This document shows, in pieces, positions 45,181-55,229 of a stretch of 64,000 nucleotides of DNA (position 1 is the first letter of the stretch; every line of letters starts with the position of its first letter). The position numbers and the translations under genes are program-made. The stretch spans positions 1 to 64,000 of the forward strand of contig CACEAZ010000006.1 of the NCBI GenBank assembly GCA_902557655.1, given 5' to 3'. The DNA is from an uncultured Bacteroidota bacterium (GTDB taxonomy: Bacteria; Bacteroidota; Bacteroidia; Flavobacteriales; Flavobacteriaceae). The notes under the pieces were generated by a model. That model did no database searches. It was not told the origin of the DNA and saw nothing but the letters and a program-made list of their open reading frames with translations.

Positions 45181-47070
45181 TTATTTTCCATCCATTTTAT
45201 TCTTGAGTTCCTGCAATTGCTCATTTGCATCTCCAAGTGTATTTTTAGATGATTCTTTATCCTCCTTCATTTTTTTAGTCATTACTTTCTTATTCATTTC
45301 TTCAACATCTCTGAAGGTTTGAGTATGGGATAATACAACTCTTTTGGTGTCTTTGTTGAACTCTATAACTTTTAGGTCAACAACTTCACCTTTTTGAAGT
45401 TTACTACCATCATCCTTTATCATATGTCTAGAAGGAATAAATGCAATTACATCCTCATTAAATTGAACTGTAGCACCTTTAGGTACAATCTCTGTAACTT
45501 CTGAGTTATGAATAGAATCTAAAGAGAATTCAGATTCGTATTTGTTCCATGGATTTTCAGATAACTGTTTATGTCCTAGACTTAACTTCCTGTTGTCTAC
45601 ATCTAATTCTAGCACAACAACTTCAATGTTCTCTCCAGTATTACAGAATTCTCGAGGGTGTTTAATTTTCTTTGTCCATGAAAGATCAGAAATATAGATT
45701 AATCCGTCAACACCTTCTTCAAGTTCAACAAACACACCAAAGTTAGTGAAGTTTCTAACTATACCTTTATGTTTTGAATCAACAGGGTATTTTTTGGTTA
45801 TGTCAGTCCATGGATCGGGTGTTAACTGCTTAACACCAAGAGACATTTTTCTCTCTTCTCTGTCGAAGGTTAAAATTTTTGCCTCAATTTGATCACCTAC
45901 ATTAAAGAAGTCTTGAGCAGATCTTAAATGAGTAGACCATGACATTTCTGACACATGTATAAGACCTTCTACTCCTTCAGAAATTTCTACAAAAGCTCCG
46001 TAATCAGCAATAACAACAACCTTTCCTTTAACAACATCTCCAACTTTTACGTCGTCAGCTAAAGCCTCCCATGGATGTTTACTTAATTGTTTTAATCCCA
46101 ACTGAATTCTTGATTTATCTTCATCAAAATCAAGAATAACAACTTTTATTTGCTCATCCAGCTCGACTAATTCATTTGGATGATTAATTCTTGACCATGA
46201 TAAATCTGTAATATGAATCAACCCATCAACTCCACCTAAATCCATAAACACACCATATGAAGTTATATTTTTAACAACTCCTTCTAAAATTTGACCTTTT
46301 TCAAGTTGCTTTATAATTTCTTTTTTCTGGAGCTCGATATCAGCTTCAATAAGGGCTTTATGTGAAACAACCACGTTTTTAAATTCATGATTAATCTTAA
46401 CAACTTTAAATTCCATTGTCTTATTTACATACTGATCGTAATCTCTAATTGGTTTTACATCAATCTGTGAGCCAGGTAAGAATGCTTCGATTCCAAAAAC
46501 ATCAACAATCATTCCTCCTTTTGTTCTACATTTTACAAAACCATTAACAATTTCTCCAGTATCGTGAGCATTATTAACTCTTTCCCAAGCTTTAATAACT
46601 CTTGCTTTTCTATGTGATAAAATTAGCTGACCAGTGGCATCTTCTCTAATATCAATTAAAACTTCAACCTTATCTCCAACAGATAAATTTGGGTTGTATC
46701 TAAATTCATTTAGAGAGATGACTCCTTCCGATTTGGCATTGATATCTATAATAGCTTCTCTTTCTGTCATATGAACAACAGTACCTTCAACAACATTGTT
46801 AGTAAGAGTTTCTACAAAATTTTCTTCAACTAATTTTTCAAATTCTTTTATTTGCTTATCATCAACCTGGTCAATTCCCTCTTCGTAATTGTGCCAATCA
46901 AATTTTGATAGATCAACGTTTTCTTCAGTTGACTCAGCTTTTTCAGTTGATATAGTTTCTTCTTGAATTTCAGTTACAATTTCAGTAGTTTCTTCGTTTG
47001 TAACTTTCACATCTACTTGTTCGTTTGTAGTTTCTAAAGTAGATTCTTTTTTTTCTGCTTTTTTTGGCAT
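45181..47070 (-). CDS. rpsA: 30S ribosomal protein S1
   Basis: The track start at 47091 is a TTG (MEYKFFI); the ATG at 47070 begins MPKKAEKKESTLE, a normal S1 opening, giving 629 residues. A Glu/Thr-rich acidic N-terminal tail (about 1-70) precedes six S1 OB-fold repeats. The repeats show as V(K/R)NxTxFGVFV(D/E)LxxGVDGLIHxSDxSW in the third to fifth copies. S1 binds mRNA to the 30S subunit and assists initiation on mRNAs without a strong Shine-Dalgarno, which suits this lineage. A 149-bp leader before it, after cmk, carries no gene and could host autoregulation. Confidence 0.96.
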   Translation of the reverse strand: MPKKAEKKESTLETTNEQVDVKVTNEETTEIVTEIQEETISTEKAESTEENVDLSKFDWHNYEEGIDQVDDKQIKEFEKLVEENFVETLTNNVVEGTVVHMTEREAIIDINAKSEGVISLNEFRYNPNLSVGDKVEVLIDIREDATGQLILSHRKARVIKAWERVNNAHDTGEIVNGFVKCRTKGGMIVDVFGIEAFLPGSQIDVKPIRDYDQYVNKTMEFKVVKINHEFKNVVVSHKALIEADIELQKKEIIKQLEKGQILEGVVKNITSYGVFMDLGGVDGLIHITDLSWSRINHPNELVELDEQIKVVILDFDEDKSRIQLGLKQLSKHPWEALADDVKVGDVVKGKVVVIADYGAFVEISEGVEGLIHVSEMSWSTHLRSAQDFFNVGDQIEAKILTFDREERKMSLGVKQLTPDPWTDITKKYPVDSKHKGIVRNFTNFGVFVELEEGVDGLIYISDLSWTKKIKHPREFCNTGENIEVVVLELDVDNRKLSLGHKQLSENPWNKYESEFSLDSIHNSEVTEIVPKGATVQFNEDVIAFIPSRHMIKDDGSKLQKGEVVDLKVIEFNKDTKRVVLSHTQTFRDVEEMNKKVMTKKMKEDKESSKNTLGDANEQLQELKNKMDGK

Positions 47071-47219
47071 GATAAAAAATTTGTATTCCAAAATTTTCTA
47101 CTGATTTAACACACAAACCTTGGAAGGCATTTACATTAAATTAAGCATTTGCTTCAGTATTAGGTGACAAAATGCACGCGAAAATAAAAAATATTATGAT
47201 AAAAACCTTAGGTTAAATA

Positions 47220-47906
47220 TTAATTATTTAATTTTTCTTTAATTAAGGAAGAGATTTTAAGTAATTGATCTTCAATACTTAAAAAACTGTTATCTATCAC
47301 AACCGCATCCTTTTGGATAATCAAAGGGGAATCTTTTCTAGTGGAGTCTAGGTTGTCTCTATATGTTATATTTTCTAATACTTCATGAAATTCTACTTTT
47401 TCACCAGAATCAACCATTTCATTGTATCTTCTTTTCGCTCGAACCTCAGGGGAAGCTGTTAAGAAAAGCTTAAGATCAGCATCTGGAAAAACAACAGAGC
47501 CAATGTCTCTACCATCCATTACTATGCCCTTATTTCTGTCAATATTTCTCTGAAGTTTTACCATTTCCTTTCTAATTTTAGGAATTGCCGCTACAACACT
47601 TACTTTTTGAGACACCTTTAAGCTTTTAATTTCATTCTCAATATTTCGATCATTTAAAAATATTTCGGAAATTAAATTTTTATTAAACTTAAAATGAATT
47701 TTGTTATTATTTAATAGGTTGATAAACTGATCTATATTATTATCAATTAAATCCATTAAATTATTTTCCACAGCATATAATGTAACTGCTCTGTACATTG
47801 AACCTGAATTTATATATGTATAACCTAATGAAACCGCCAATTCCTTAGCAATAGAACTCTTTCCAGTTGATGCATGTCCATCAATAGCTATAGTTAGTTT
47901 TTTCAT
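47220..47906 (-). CDS. cmk: Cytidylate kinase
   Basis: This 228-residue NMP kinase has the P-loop AIDGHASTGKSSIAKELA at the N-terminus, YINSGSMYRAVTLYA for substrate binding, and MDGRDIGSVVFPDADLKLFLTAS. It phosphorylates CMP and dCMP. It shares one base with the porQ stop region (start 47906), so it is coupled to porQ. The cmk-rpsA neighbourhood is conserved in many bacteria. Confidence 0.96.
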   Translation of the reverse strand: MKKLTIAIDGHASTGKSSIAKELAVSLGYTYINSGSMYRAVTLYAVENNLMDLIDNNIDQFINLLNNNKIHFKFNKNLISEIFLNDRNIENEIKSLKVSQKVSVVAAIPKIRKEMVKLQRNIDRNKGIVMDGRDIGSVVFPDADLKLFLTASPEVRAKRRYNEMVDSGEKVEFHEVLENITYRDNLDSTRKDSPLIIQKDAVVIDNSFLSIEDQLLKISSLIKEKLNN

Positions 47907-48934
47907 TAGTTTAAATCAATTTGAAGTCCTACATAATTAACATTTGACGCACTAGAGTATCTTGCATGACTATAATTGAAACGAAGTTTATTAAATTTCA
48001 TTCCAAATCCAAAAGATACTCCGGAAAAGTTTCTTTGTTCAAGAATTTTAAGTTCTTCAGACCTTCTAAAACTGTATCCTAACTGAACCGAAAATATGGA
48101 TTCTGGGAATATTTCCACACCGATGATTGCGTGCCTCAATAGTTCATTAATGAACGATATATTCTCTTCCGTAACATTTCCATCTAGATCAGTTATTATT
48201 CTTGAAGGGTTTGATAAGCCAATTGGCCACTTTTGTATATTTTCCAGGGTTAAATGCCATTTAATTGGTGCATTATCAAGTCTTTGAGAAAATCCAAGGT
48301 TAACTTCAAAAGGTAATGATTCTCTTACTTCATCATATGCCTTAATTTGAAAACCAATATTTCTAAAAACTAAGGACATATTAATATCATTTTCATCTGT
48401 ATAGAATAGACCAAAATCAGCAGCCAAACCGTAAGAATTATATTGTTCAAAGGTTGAGGTTATAAATTTTAAATTTGCTCCAATTCGAATGGGTAAATTA
48501 TTTATGTTATTTGCATACCCAACAGATAGAACAGATTCATTTCCTGTAAATTCTGAGGTGAAATTCCCATACTCATCGTATCCCATAAAATCTCCGTAAT
48601 TTATATATGAAAAACCAAAATGAATTGTATTTCCTCTATTATCAAGAGTGTATGCATAGGAGAGTGAACCGAAAGAAATATCAGAAAAATAGCTGAAATA
48701 GTTTACACTTAAAATATTATCCATTTCAGGGTTAATTGTCGATGGATTATATAAACCTGAAGTAACATCAGAGCCAAAATTAGTAATCGTTTTTCCTCCG
48801 AGTGCTAATTGTCTTGGTGAGGTTGATATATTTAAAAATTGATAAGTAGATTCTCCTGCTGATTGACTGTAGACATTATCTAAAAAAACTGTAATTAAAA
48901 TTAAAATTAATAAAACTGTTCTTTTTAAATACAT
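47906..48934 (-). CDS. porQ: Type IX secretion system protein PorQ
   Basis: This 342-residue outer-membrane beta-barrel protein has a signal peptide (VLLILILITVFLDNVYS). The conserved PorQ opening follows: AGESTYQFLNISTSPRQLALGGKTITN. Alternating aromatic strands of the PorV/PorQ/FadL-like fold run to the C-terminal LQIDLN. In the type IX system PorQ helps hold PorZ at the surface for attachment of cargo to A-LPS. Its presence shows the cell secretes T9SS proteins, although none with a clear C-terminal T9SS sorting domain was seen in this window. It lies between lon and cmk. Confidence 0.9.
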   Translation of the reverse strand: MYLKRTVLLILILITVFLDNVYSQSAGESTYQFLNISTSPRQLALGGKTITNFGSDVTSGLYNPSTINPEMDNILSVNYFSYFSDISFGSLSYAYTLDNRGNTIHFGFSYINYGDFMGYDEYGNFTSEFTGNESVLSVGYANNINNLPIRIGANLKFITSTFEQYNSYGLAADFGLFYTDENDINMSLVFRNIGFQIKAYDEVRESLPFEVNLGFSQRLDNAPIKWHLTLENIQKWPIGLSNPSRIITDLDGNVTEENISFINELLRHAIIGVEIFPESIFSVQLGYSFRRSEELKILEQRNFSGVSFGFGMKFNKLRFNYSHARYSSASNVNYVGLQIDLN

Positions 48935-48963
48935 AAATTCAAAACTACAATAAAACTAATTTA

Positions 48964-51414
48964 TTATAAATTTTTATGATTTTTAACCTTTTGGTTGGTC
49001 AGCGCTAATCTAATTACTTCACTCATTTCTGAAACATAATGGAATTTTAGCCCTTTAATATATTTTTTATTGATCTCATTTACATCAGGTTCATTCTGTT
49101 TACACAAGATAATCTCTTTAATTTTAGCTCTTTTTGCAGCTAGTATTTTTTCTTTAATCCCACCTACTGGGAGCACCTTCCCTCTTAATGTAATTTCACC
49201 CGTCATTGCCATCCTCGACTTGATCCTTTTTTGGGTAAATAAAGAAACTAATGAAGTTAACATGGCAATTCCAGCACTAGGACCATCTTTGGGGGTTGCT
49301 CCTTCAGGTACATGAATGTGAATATTGTATTTGTTAAAAATTTCTGAATTTATATTAAATTTAGTAGAGTATGATTTAATATATTCCAAAGCGATTTTGG
49401 CAGATTCCGTCATGACTTTACCAAGGTTACCAGTGATTGACAACTTTCCCTTTCCTTCTGTTAAAATTGATTCTATAAATAATATGTCACCTCCTACTCT
49501 AGTCCAAGCTAATCCTGTAACAACTCCAGCAATTTCGTTAGACTCATACTCATCCCTTAGAAGCTTTGAAGGACCCAGTATAGTAGTCATATCTTCTAAA
49601 TTTATATTGGGATCGTATTTTACATCAGTCGCAATATTTTTAGCGCAATTTCTAACGATTTTAGCTATATTTTTTTCCAATCCTCTCACTCCGGATTCTC
49701 TTGTGTAACCTTCGATTAGTTTCTCCATAACCTTATTGCTAATTTTTATTTGGTTTGGAATTAAACCGTGTTCTTTTATCTGTTTCGGTAATAAAAATCT
49801 TTTTCCAATTTGAATTTTATCCTCAGTTGTATAACCACTAACATTTATAATTTCCATTCTATCTAGCAGAGCGGGCTGAATATTAGAAAGATTATTGGAG
49901 GTAGCTACAAACATTACCTTAGATAGATCGAAACCCTTTTCTAAATAATTATCATAAAATTCATTATTTTGTTCTGGGTCCAAAACTTCTAGCATTGCCG
50001 ACGACGGATCTCCTACATTTGAAGATGTTAATTTATCAATTTCGTCAAGAACAAACACAGGATTTGAAGTGTTTGCCTTCTTTATATTTTGAATAATTCT
50101 TCCTGGCATTGCGCCTATGTATGTTTTTCTATGTCCTCTTATCTCCGCTTCATCTCTTAATCCACCTAGTGATATCCTTACATACTTTCTTCCGATAGCT
50201 TCTGCGATTGATTTACCAAGTGAGGTTTTTCCAACCCCAGGGGGTCCTTGAAGGCATAAAATCGGAGACTTCATGTCTTTACGTAACTTTAATACCGCTA
50301 GATATTCAATAATTCTTTTTTTAACATCTTCTAGACCGAAATGATCTCTATCTAAGATTTTGTTTGCTTTAATCAAATCAAACTTATCCTTTGAAAATTC
50401 ATTCCAGGGAAGATCTAGTAATAGATCCAAATAATTTCTTTGAACAGAATACTCAGAAACCTGAGGGTTCATTCTCTGAAGCTTTGATAGTTCTTTTTCA
50501 AAATGATTTTTAATTTCTTTATTCCACTTTTTTCCTTTAGCTCTCTTTTTCATTTCATCAATTTCAGAATCATGACTGACCCCTCCAAGTTCTTCTTGAA
50601 TGGTTTTCATTTGCTGATGAAGGAAATATTCTCTTTGTTGTTGACTTAAATCATTTTGAACTTTAGATTGAATGTCATTTTTAATTTTTAATTTTTTAAA
50701 CTCAACATTCATATGCTTTAATGTTTTTAAAGCTCTTTTTTGTAAGTCATTTATCTCTAGTATAGCTTGTTTTTCTTTAACAGGGAGATTTAAATTAGAT
50801 GACACAAAGTTTATTAAGAACGATTTGCTTTCTATGTTTTTAATGGCAAATGAAGCTTCAGATGGAATATTTGGATTTCTTTTAATTATTTCTAGTGATA
50901 AGTCTTTTATAGAGTCAATAGTAGCACTAAACTTTGAGTTGGTATTTCCTGGATTTTCTTCAGGGTAATCCTTTATATTAGATGTAATATAGGGGGAATC
51001 TGAAATAACTCTCTCAATCTCAAATCTCTTCTTTCCTTGAATAATAACTGTAGTATTACCGTCCGGCATCTGAAGAACTTTTAAAATCTTTGCAACTGTA
51101 CCAATAGTATAAATATCATTTACTTTTGGATCTTCAACACTTTCATCTTTTTGTGCAACTACTCCAATTAATTTATTAAAATTATTAGCGTCTTTTATAA
51201 GTTTAATAGACTTATCTCTTGAGGCTGTTATTGGAATTACAACACCCGGAAATAAAACTGTGTTTCTAAGGGACAAAATAGGTAAAGTAGAGGGTAATTC
51301 TTCTTTACTAATCTCAATTTCATCTTCCGGCGTCATTAAAGGAATCAACTCTGAGTTTTCATCGATATCTTGAGCTGACAAATTGTCAATATTAAATAGA
51401 TTTTTTTTAGACAT
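48964..51414 (-). CDS. lon: ATP-dependent protease Lon
   Basis: This 816-residue LonA protease has an N-terminal substrate domain (about 40-240; LPILSLRNTVLFPGVVIPI) and an AAA module with Walker A GPPGVGKTSLGKS and VFVLDEIDKLTSS. The C-terminal protease has the Ser-Lys dyad: Ser in EGATPKDGPSAGIAM and Lys in LRGKVLPVGGIKEK. It degrades misfolded and regulatory proteins in the cytosol. porQ follows by 29 bp. Confidence 0.97.
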   Translation of the reverse strand: MSKKNLFNIDNLSAQDIDENSELIPLMTPEDEIEISKEELPSTLPILSLRNTVLFPGVVIPITASRDKSIKLIKDANNFNKLIGVVAQKDESVEDPKVNDIYTIGTVAKILKVLQMPDGNTTVIIQGKKRFEIERVISDSPYITSNIKDYPEENPGNTNSKFSATIDSIKDLSLEIIKRNPNIPSEASFAIKNIESKSFLINFVSSNLNLPVKEKQAILEINDLQKRALKTLKHMNVEFKKLKIKNDIQSKVQNDLSQQQREYFLHQQMKTIQEELGGVSHDSEIDEMKKRAKGKKWNKEIKNHFEKELSKLQRMNPQVSEYSVQRNYLDLLLDLPWNEFSKDKFDLIKANKILDRDHFGLEDVKKRIIEYLAVLKLRKDMKSPILCLQGPPGVGKTSLGKSIAEAIGRKYVRISLGGLRDEAEIRGHRKTYIGAMPGRIIQNIKKANTSNPVFVLDEIDKLTSSNVGDPSSAMLEVLDPEQNNEFYDNYLEKGFDLSKVMFVATSNNLSNIQPALLDRMEIINVSGYTTEDKIQIGKRFLLPKQIKEHGLIPNQIKISNKVMEKLIEGYTRESGVRGLEKNIAKIVRNCAKNIATDVKYDPNINLEDMTTILGPSKLLRDEYESNEIAGVVTGLAWTRVGGDILFIESILTEGKGKLSITGNLGKVMTESAKIALEYIKSYSTKFNINSEIFNKYNIHIHVPEGATPKDGPSAGIAMLTSLVSLFTQKRIKSRMAMTGEITLRGKVLPVGGIKEKILAAKRAKIKEIILCKQNEPDVNEINKKYIKGLKFHYVSEMSEVIRLALTNQKVKNHKNL

Positions 51415-51515
51415 ATTAAATAAATATTACAAAATGAGTGATATCTTATCTGGAATTAGAAATTAAAATCATCATTTATAATATATATATTTCAACTACT
51501 ATGCCATTAAAATAA

Positions 51516-52823
51516 TTAGCTTTTTGACATTTTAAACAGTAAATATATTGATGGAATAAATAATAAGGCAAAAAGTAAAATAGCAAGCCTTATACTTCCC
51601 GTAAATATATCCATAGTTGCATATAATGATGTTCCGATAACAATACTTAGTTTTTGTGAAACATCGTAAAAACTAAAGTAGGAAGTTGAATATTTTTCAT
51701 CAATCAATTTAGAATATGTAGATCTAGAAAGAGATTGTATTCCTCCCATCCCTAAACCTATAAATCCTGCAGCGCAATAGAATTCAAATGGTGTAGAAAC
51801 AAAATAACCAAACAAACAAATTACAGCCCACAAAACATTTATCACTATTAACGTGTTAATGTTTCCAAATCGATTAGATAATTTAGCTCCGAGATAAGCA
51901 CCTGCAGCTGCCAATATTTGAATAACTATAATGGCTATTATTAGACCCGATTGCATAGTTTCCTCATTAGACCAACTAATTTCATTTAAATCTGCGCCAA
52001 AATAACTTGCCAGCAGAATAATAGTTTGAGTAGGTATGGTGAAAATAAAAAATGAGAGCAAAAATATTCTAAGTTTTTTATTTGATTTTAACTGATTTAA
52101 AACATCAATTAACTGATTAAATCCACTCAATAACGTTTTGGACGAGTATAAGTTTGTCTTTTTTATATTATAGTAACTTTTTCCAGGTAAATAGTAAAAG
52201 GAATATTGACTAAAAACTAGCCACCAAATACCAACCAAAACAAATGAAATTTTAACAGCTTGGGTTTTTCCATCAATATTGAAATAATCAGGAAATTGAG
52301 TTAATAATAGGCAGAAAATTAGAAGTATGATACTCCCAAGATAACCTAAAGAATATCCCTTTGCACTAGTAATATCTTGTTCATCTACAGTTGCAATATC
52401 AGGTAAATAAGAATTGTAAAAAACCAAGCTACCCCAAAAACCCACAACTGCGAAGAAATAATAAATCATTCCCAGATCAAAATTATCTAAATCAAAAGTG
52501 TATAGTAAAATGCATGAAATTGCTCCGATGTAGCAGAAAATCTGCATAAATAATTTTTTATAACCTGTATGATCTGCAATACCAGATAATATTGGAGAAA
52601 TTACTGCTAAAATTATAAAAGTAAATGAAGACACATAGCCAATAAATGCGTCGTTTTCAATTGAATTGAGCCAAAGGAAATCAACAGGTTCACCCTTTGT
52701 AATACTTTTGAAGTAGATAGGAAAAATTGCTGTAGAAATAACAAGTGGATACACAGAGTTTGCCCAGTCATAAAAGGCCCAAGCATTTAATAATTTTTTA
52801 TCTCCTTTTTTATAAAGTCTCAT
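51516..52823 (-). CDS. UMF1-type MFS permease
   Basis: This 435-residue protein has about twelve hydrophobic helices. The opening NAWAFYDWANSVYPLVISTAIFPIYF and the later GLGMGGIQSLSRSTYSKL are typical of the UMF1/Atg22-like branch of the major facilitator family. Substrates of bacterial members are unknown; the yeast relative Atg22 exports amino acids. It is a single gene, divergent from msrB, with 101 bp to the lon gene. Confidence 0.88.
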   Translation of the reverse strand: MRLYKKGDKKLLNAWAFYDWANSVYPLVISTAIFPIYFKSITKGEPVDFLWLNSIENDAFIGYVSSFTFIILAVISPILSGIADHTGYKKLFMQIFCYIGAISCILLYTFDLDNFDLGMIYYFFAVVGFWGSLVFYNSYLPDIATVDEQDITSAKGYSLGYLGSIILLIFCLLLTQFPDYFNIDGKTQAVKISFVLVGIWWLVFSQYSFYYLPGKSYYNIKKTNLYSSKTLLSGFNQLIDVLNQLKSNKKLRIFLLSFFIFTIPTQTIILLASYFGADLNEISWSNEETMQSGLIIAIIVIQILAAAGAYLGAKLSNRFGNINTLIVINVLWAVICLFGYFVSTPFEFYCAAGFIGLGMGGIQSLSRSTYSKLIDEKYSTSYFSFYDVSQKLSIVIGTSLYATMDIFTGSIRLAILLFALLFIPSIYLLFKMSKS

Positions 52824-52833
52824 TTAATTAAAA

Positions 52834-52841
52834 TAAATTTG
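52834..52841 (+). promoter_or_regulatory. Candidate -7 box of msrB-lpdA
   Basis: TAAATTTG matches TAnnTTTG exactly and lies 57 nt before the msrB ATG in the divergent gap with the MFS gene. The -33 position is T-rich without a TTG core. Confidence 0.4.
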
Positions 52842-52898
52842 CAGTGTTATAAAGAGTTATTAATATAATAATATTTTAATCATTTATTTAACTTAATT

Positions 52899-53399
52899 AT
52901 GATGAAAAATTACTTACTGTCATTTATTTTACTTTTTACAGCTACAACTAAACTTATATCTCAAAATAAATCATATTCAAAAGACAAAATAATGAGTGAA
53001 AAAAAAATAATTAAATCTGATAAGGAATGGAAAGAAATTCTAAGCGAAGAAGAATTTCATATTTTAAGAAATAAAGGGACAGAATACCCGCATACAGGAA
53101 AATACAACCTTCATTTTGAAAATGGTGTTTATAATTGTAATGGCTGCAATACTCCATTATTTGAAAGTGATCAAAAATTTGAATCTGATTGTGGTTGGCC
53201 AAGTTTTGACGATGCAATAGAGGGTGCTGTGAAATATGTTGATGATTTTTCTCATAACATGGTAAGAACAGAAATTGTATGTGTTAGATGTGACGGTCAT
53301 TTAGGTCATGTTTTTGATGATGGACCCACGGATACAGGTAAAAGGTATTGTGTAAATTCAATCAGTATAGATTTTAATAAAAACCCAAATAAAAAATAA
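52899..53399 (+). CDS. msrB: Exported peptide-methionine (R)-S-oxide reductase
   Basis: This 166-residue protein has a signal peptide (YLLSFILLFTATTKLISQ), so it works in the periplasm. The MsrB core has the zinc cysteine pairs CNGCN and CVRCDGHLGHVF. The catalytic Cys is in RYCVNSISIDF. The opening KSDKEWKEILSEEEFHILRNKGTE is standard. It reduces methionine-R-sulfoxide in oxidised envelope proteins. The lpdA gene follows by 3 bp. Confidence 0.96.
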   Translation: MMKNYLLSFILLFTATTKLISQNKSYSKDKIMSEKKIIKSDKEWKEILSEEEFHILRNKGTEYPHTGKYNLHFENGVYNCNGCNTPLFESDQKFESDCGWPSFDDAIEGAVKYVDDFSHNMVRTEIVCVRCDGHLGHVFDDGPTDTGKRYCVNSISIDFNKNPNKK

Positions 53400-53402
53400 T
53401 AT

Positions 53403-54779
53403 ATGAGTAATTATGATGTAATAGTTTTAGGAAGTGGTCCGGGGGGATATGTTACTGCAATTAGAGCTTCTCAATTAGGCTTAAAAACTGCAGTTGTAGA
53501 AAAAGAAAGTTTAGGTGGTGTTTGTTTGAATTGGGGCTGTATTCCTACAAAAGCTTTATTAAAATCAGCACAGGTATTTGAATACTTAAATCACGCTGAT
53601 GATTATGGGTTATCCGCTGACAATGTAACTCAAGATTTTAAAAAAATTATTGGAAGAAGCAGAAATGTCGCATCTGGAATGAGTAAAGGTGTTACTTTTT
53701 TAATGAAGAAAAATAAAATTGATGTACTTAAAGGATTTGGCAAAGTGAAAAAAAACAATATCGTTTCGGTGGATGGCAATGAATATACTGCTAAACATAT
53801 AATTATAGCAACTGGTGCAAGATCTAGGGTCCTACCCTCGATTGAGCAGGATGGAAAACAAATTATCGGTTATCGTGAAGCAATGACTTTAGAAAAACAA
53901 CCAAAGAGCATTACAATTGTTGGCTCTGGTGCAATTGGAATTGAATTTGCATATTTCTATAACAGTTTAGGTACTGATGTAACTGTTGTTGAATACTTGC
54001 CAAATATTGTCCCTTTAGAAGACAGTGATATTTCAAAAGAATTAGAAAAATCATTCAAAAAGAAGGGTATAAAAATTATGACATCATCTGAAGTAATGTC
54101 TGTTGAGAAAACCAAAAATAAAGTGATCGCACTGGTTAAAAATAATGGAGAAGAAATAAAGATTGAATCTGAAATTCTCCTTTCAGCAGTTGGAATTAAA
54201 TCTAACATAGAAAATATTGGATTAGAAGAAGTTGGGATTGCAACAGATAAGGATAAAATCCTAGTTGATAAATATTATTCTACTAATATACCTGGATACT
54301 ATGCGATTGGCGATGTAGTAGCAGGTCCAGCTTTGGCTCATGTTGCTTCTGCTGAAGGAATACTATGTGTTGAAAAAATTGCTGGTCATAATGTTACTCC
54401 TATTGATTATGGAAATATCCCTGGATGTACTTATTGCAGTCCTGAAATATCAAGTGTTGGATTAACCGAGAAACAAGCAATTGAAAAAGGTTATAAAATT
54501 AAAGTTGGAAAATTTCCGTTTTCTGCTTCTGGTAAAGCTAGCGCTTCAGGGACAAAAGAAGGATTTGTCAAGGTAATATTTGACGAAAAATACGGTGAAT
54601 GGCTTGGATGTCATATGATTGGATCTGGTGTTACAGATATGATAGCTGAAGCAGTATTGGGTAGAAAACTTGAAACAACAGGAACGGAAGTCTTAAAAGC
54701 TATTCATCCACATCCGACAATGTCAGAGGCTGTAATGGAAGCTGTTGCAGATGCATATGATGAGGTTATTCATCTTTAG
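53403..54779 (+). CDS. lpdA: Dihydrolipoyl dehydrogenase
   Basis: This 458-residue flavoprotein disulfide reductase has the FAD site VLGSGPGGYVTAIRASQLG, the redox-active pair in GGVCLNWGCIPTKALLK, the NAD site IVGSGAIGIEFAYF, and the catalytic His-Glu in HPHPTMSEAVMEA near the C-terminus. It reoxidises dihydrolipoamide of 2-oxoacid dehydrogenases and of the glycine cleavage system, whose T-protein gene is in this window. It is convergent with aroQ with a 14-bp overlap. Confidence 0.96.
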   Translation: MSNYDVIVLGSGPGGYVTAIRASQLGLKTAVVEKESLGGVCLNWGCIPTKALLKSAQVFEYLNHADDYGLSADNVTQDFKKIIGRSRNVASGMSKGVTFLMKKNKIDVLKGFGKVKKNNIVSVDGNEYTAKHIIIATGARSRVLPSIEQDGKQIIGYREAMTLEKQPKSITIVGSGAIGIEFAYFYNSLGTDVTVVEYLPNIVPLEDSDISKELEKSFKKKGIKIMTSSEVMSVEKTKNKVIALVKNNGEEIKIESEILLSAVGIKSNIENIGLEEVGIATDKDKILVDKYYSTNIPGYYAIGDVVAGPALAHVASAEGILCVEKIAGHNVTPIDYGNIPGCTYCSPEISSVGLTEKQAIEKGYKIKVGKFPFSASGKASASGTKEGFVKVIFDEKYGEWLGCHMIGSGVTDMIAEAVLGRKLETTGTEVLKAIHPHPTMSEAVMEAVADAYDEVIHL

Positions 54780-55191
54780 TGAATGATTGAATTGCTAAAT
54801 CATAAGATTTAAGTCCAAAACCACAAATAACCCCCTGAACATTCTTAGAAATTAGAGACTTATGTCTTATTTCTTCCCTGGAGTAAATATTGGAGATATG
54901 AACCTCAATCACTGGGGTTTCAATTGCAGATATTGCATCTGCAATTCCAACAGATGTATGTGTGTAAGCCGCTGCATTTAAAATTATGCCCGAATATGAA
55001 AAGCCAACTTCCTGTAACTTATCAATTATTTCACCTTCAATATTGGATTGATAGTAATCAATTTGAAAAGCAGGATATGACTTTTTAAGCTCAACAAGAT
55101 AGTTTTCGAAAGATACGTCGCCATAAATACTGGTTTCTCTTTTCCCTAAAAGATTTAAATTTGGTCCGTTTATGATGATAATATTTTTCAT
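54766..55191 (-). CDS. aroQ: Type II 3-dehydroquinate dehydratase
   Basis: This 141-residue enzyme makes 3-dehydroshikimate in the shikimate pathway. The opening IIINGPNLNLLGKRE carries the Asn/Arg site. The catalytic region GIILNAAAYTHTSVGIADAI and the later EVHISNIYSREEIRHKSLIS with its essential His are present. It is short, as is usual. It is divergent from xerD (38-bp gap), an arrangement I recall from other flavobacteria. Confidence 0.96.
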   Translation of the reverse strand: MKNIIIINGPNLNLLGKRETSIYGDVSFENYLVELKKSYPAFQIDYYQSNIEGEIIDKLQEVGFSYSGIILNAAAYTHTSVGIADAISAIETPVIEVHISNIYSREEIRHKSLISKNVQGVICGFGLKSYDLAIQSFTKDE

Positions 55192-55229
55192 TTCGTAAAT
55201 TTATTAAAATTAGAATATATTAATACAAT

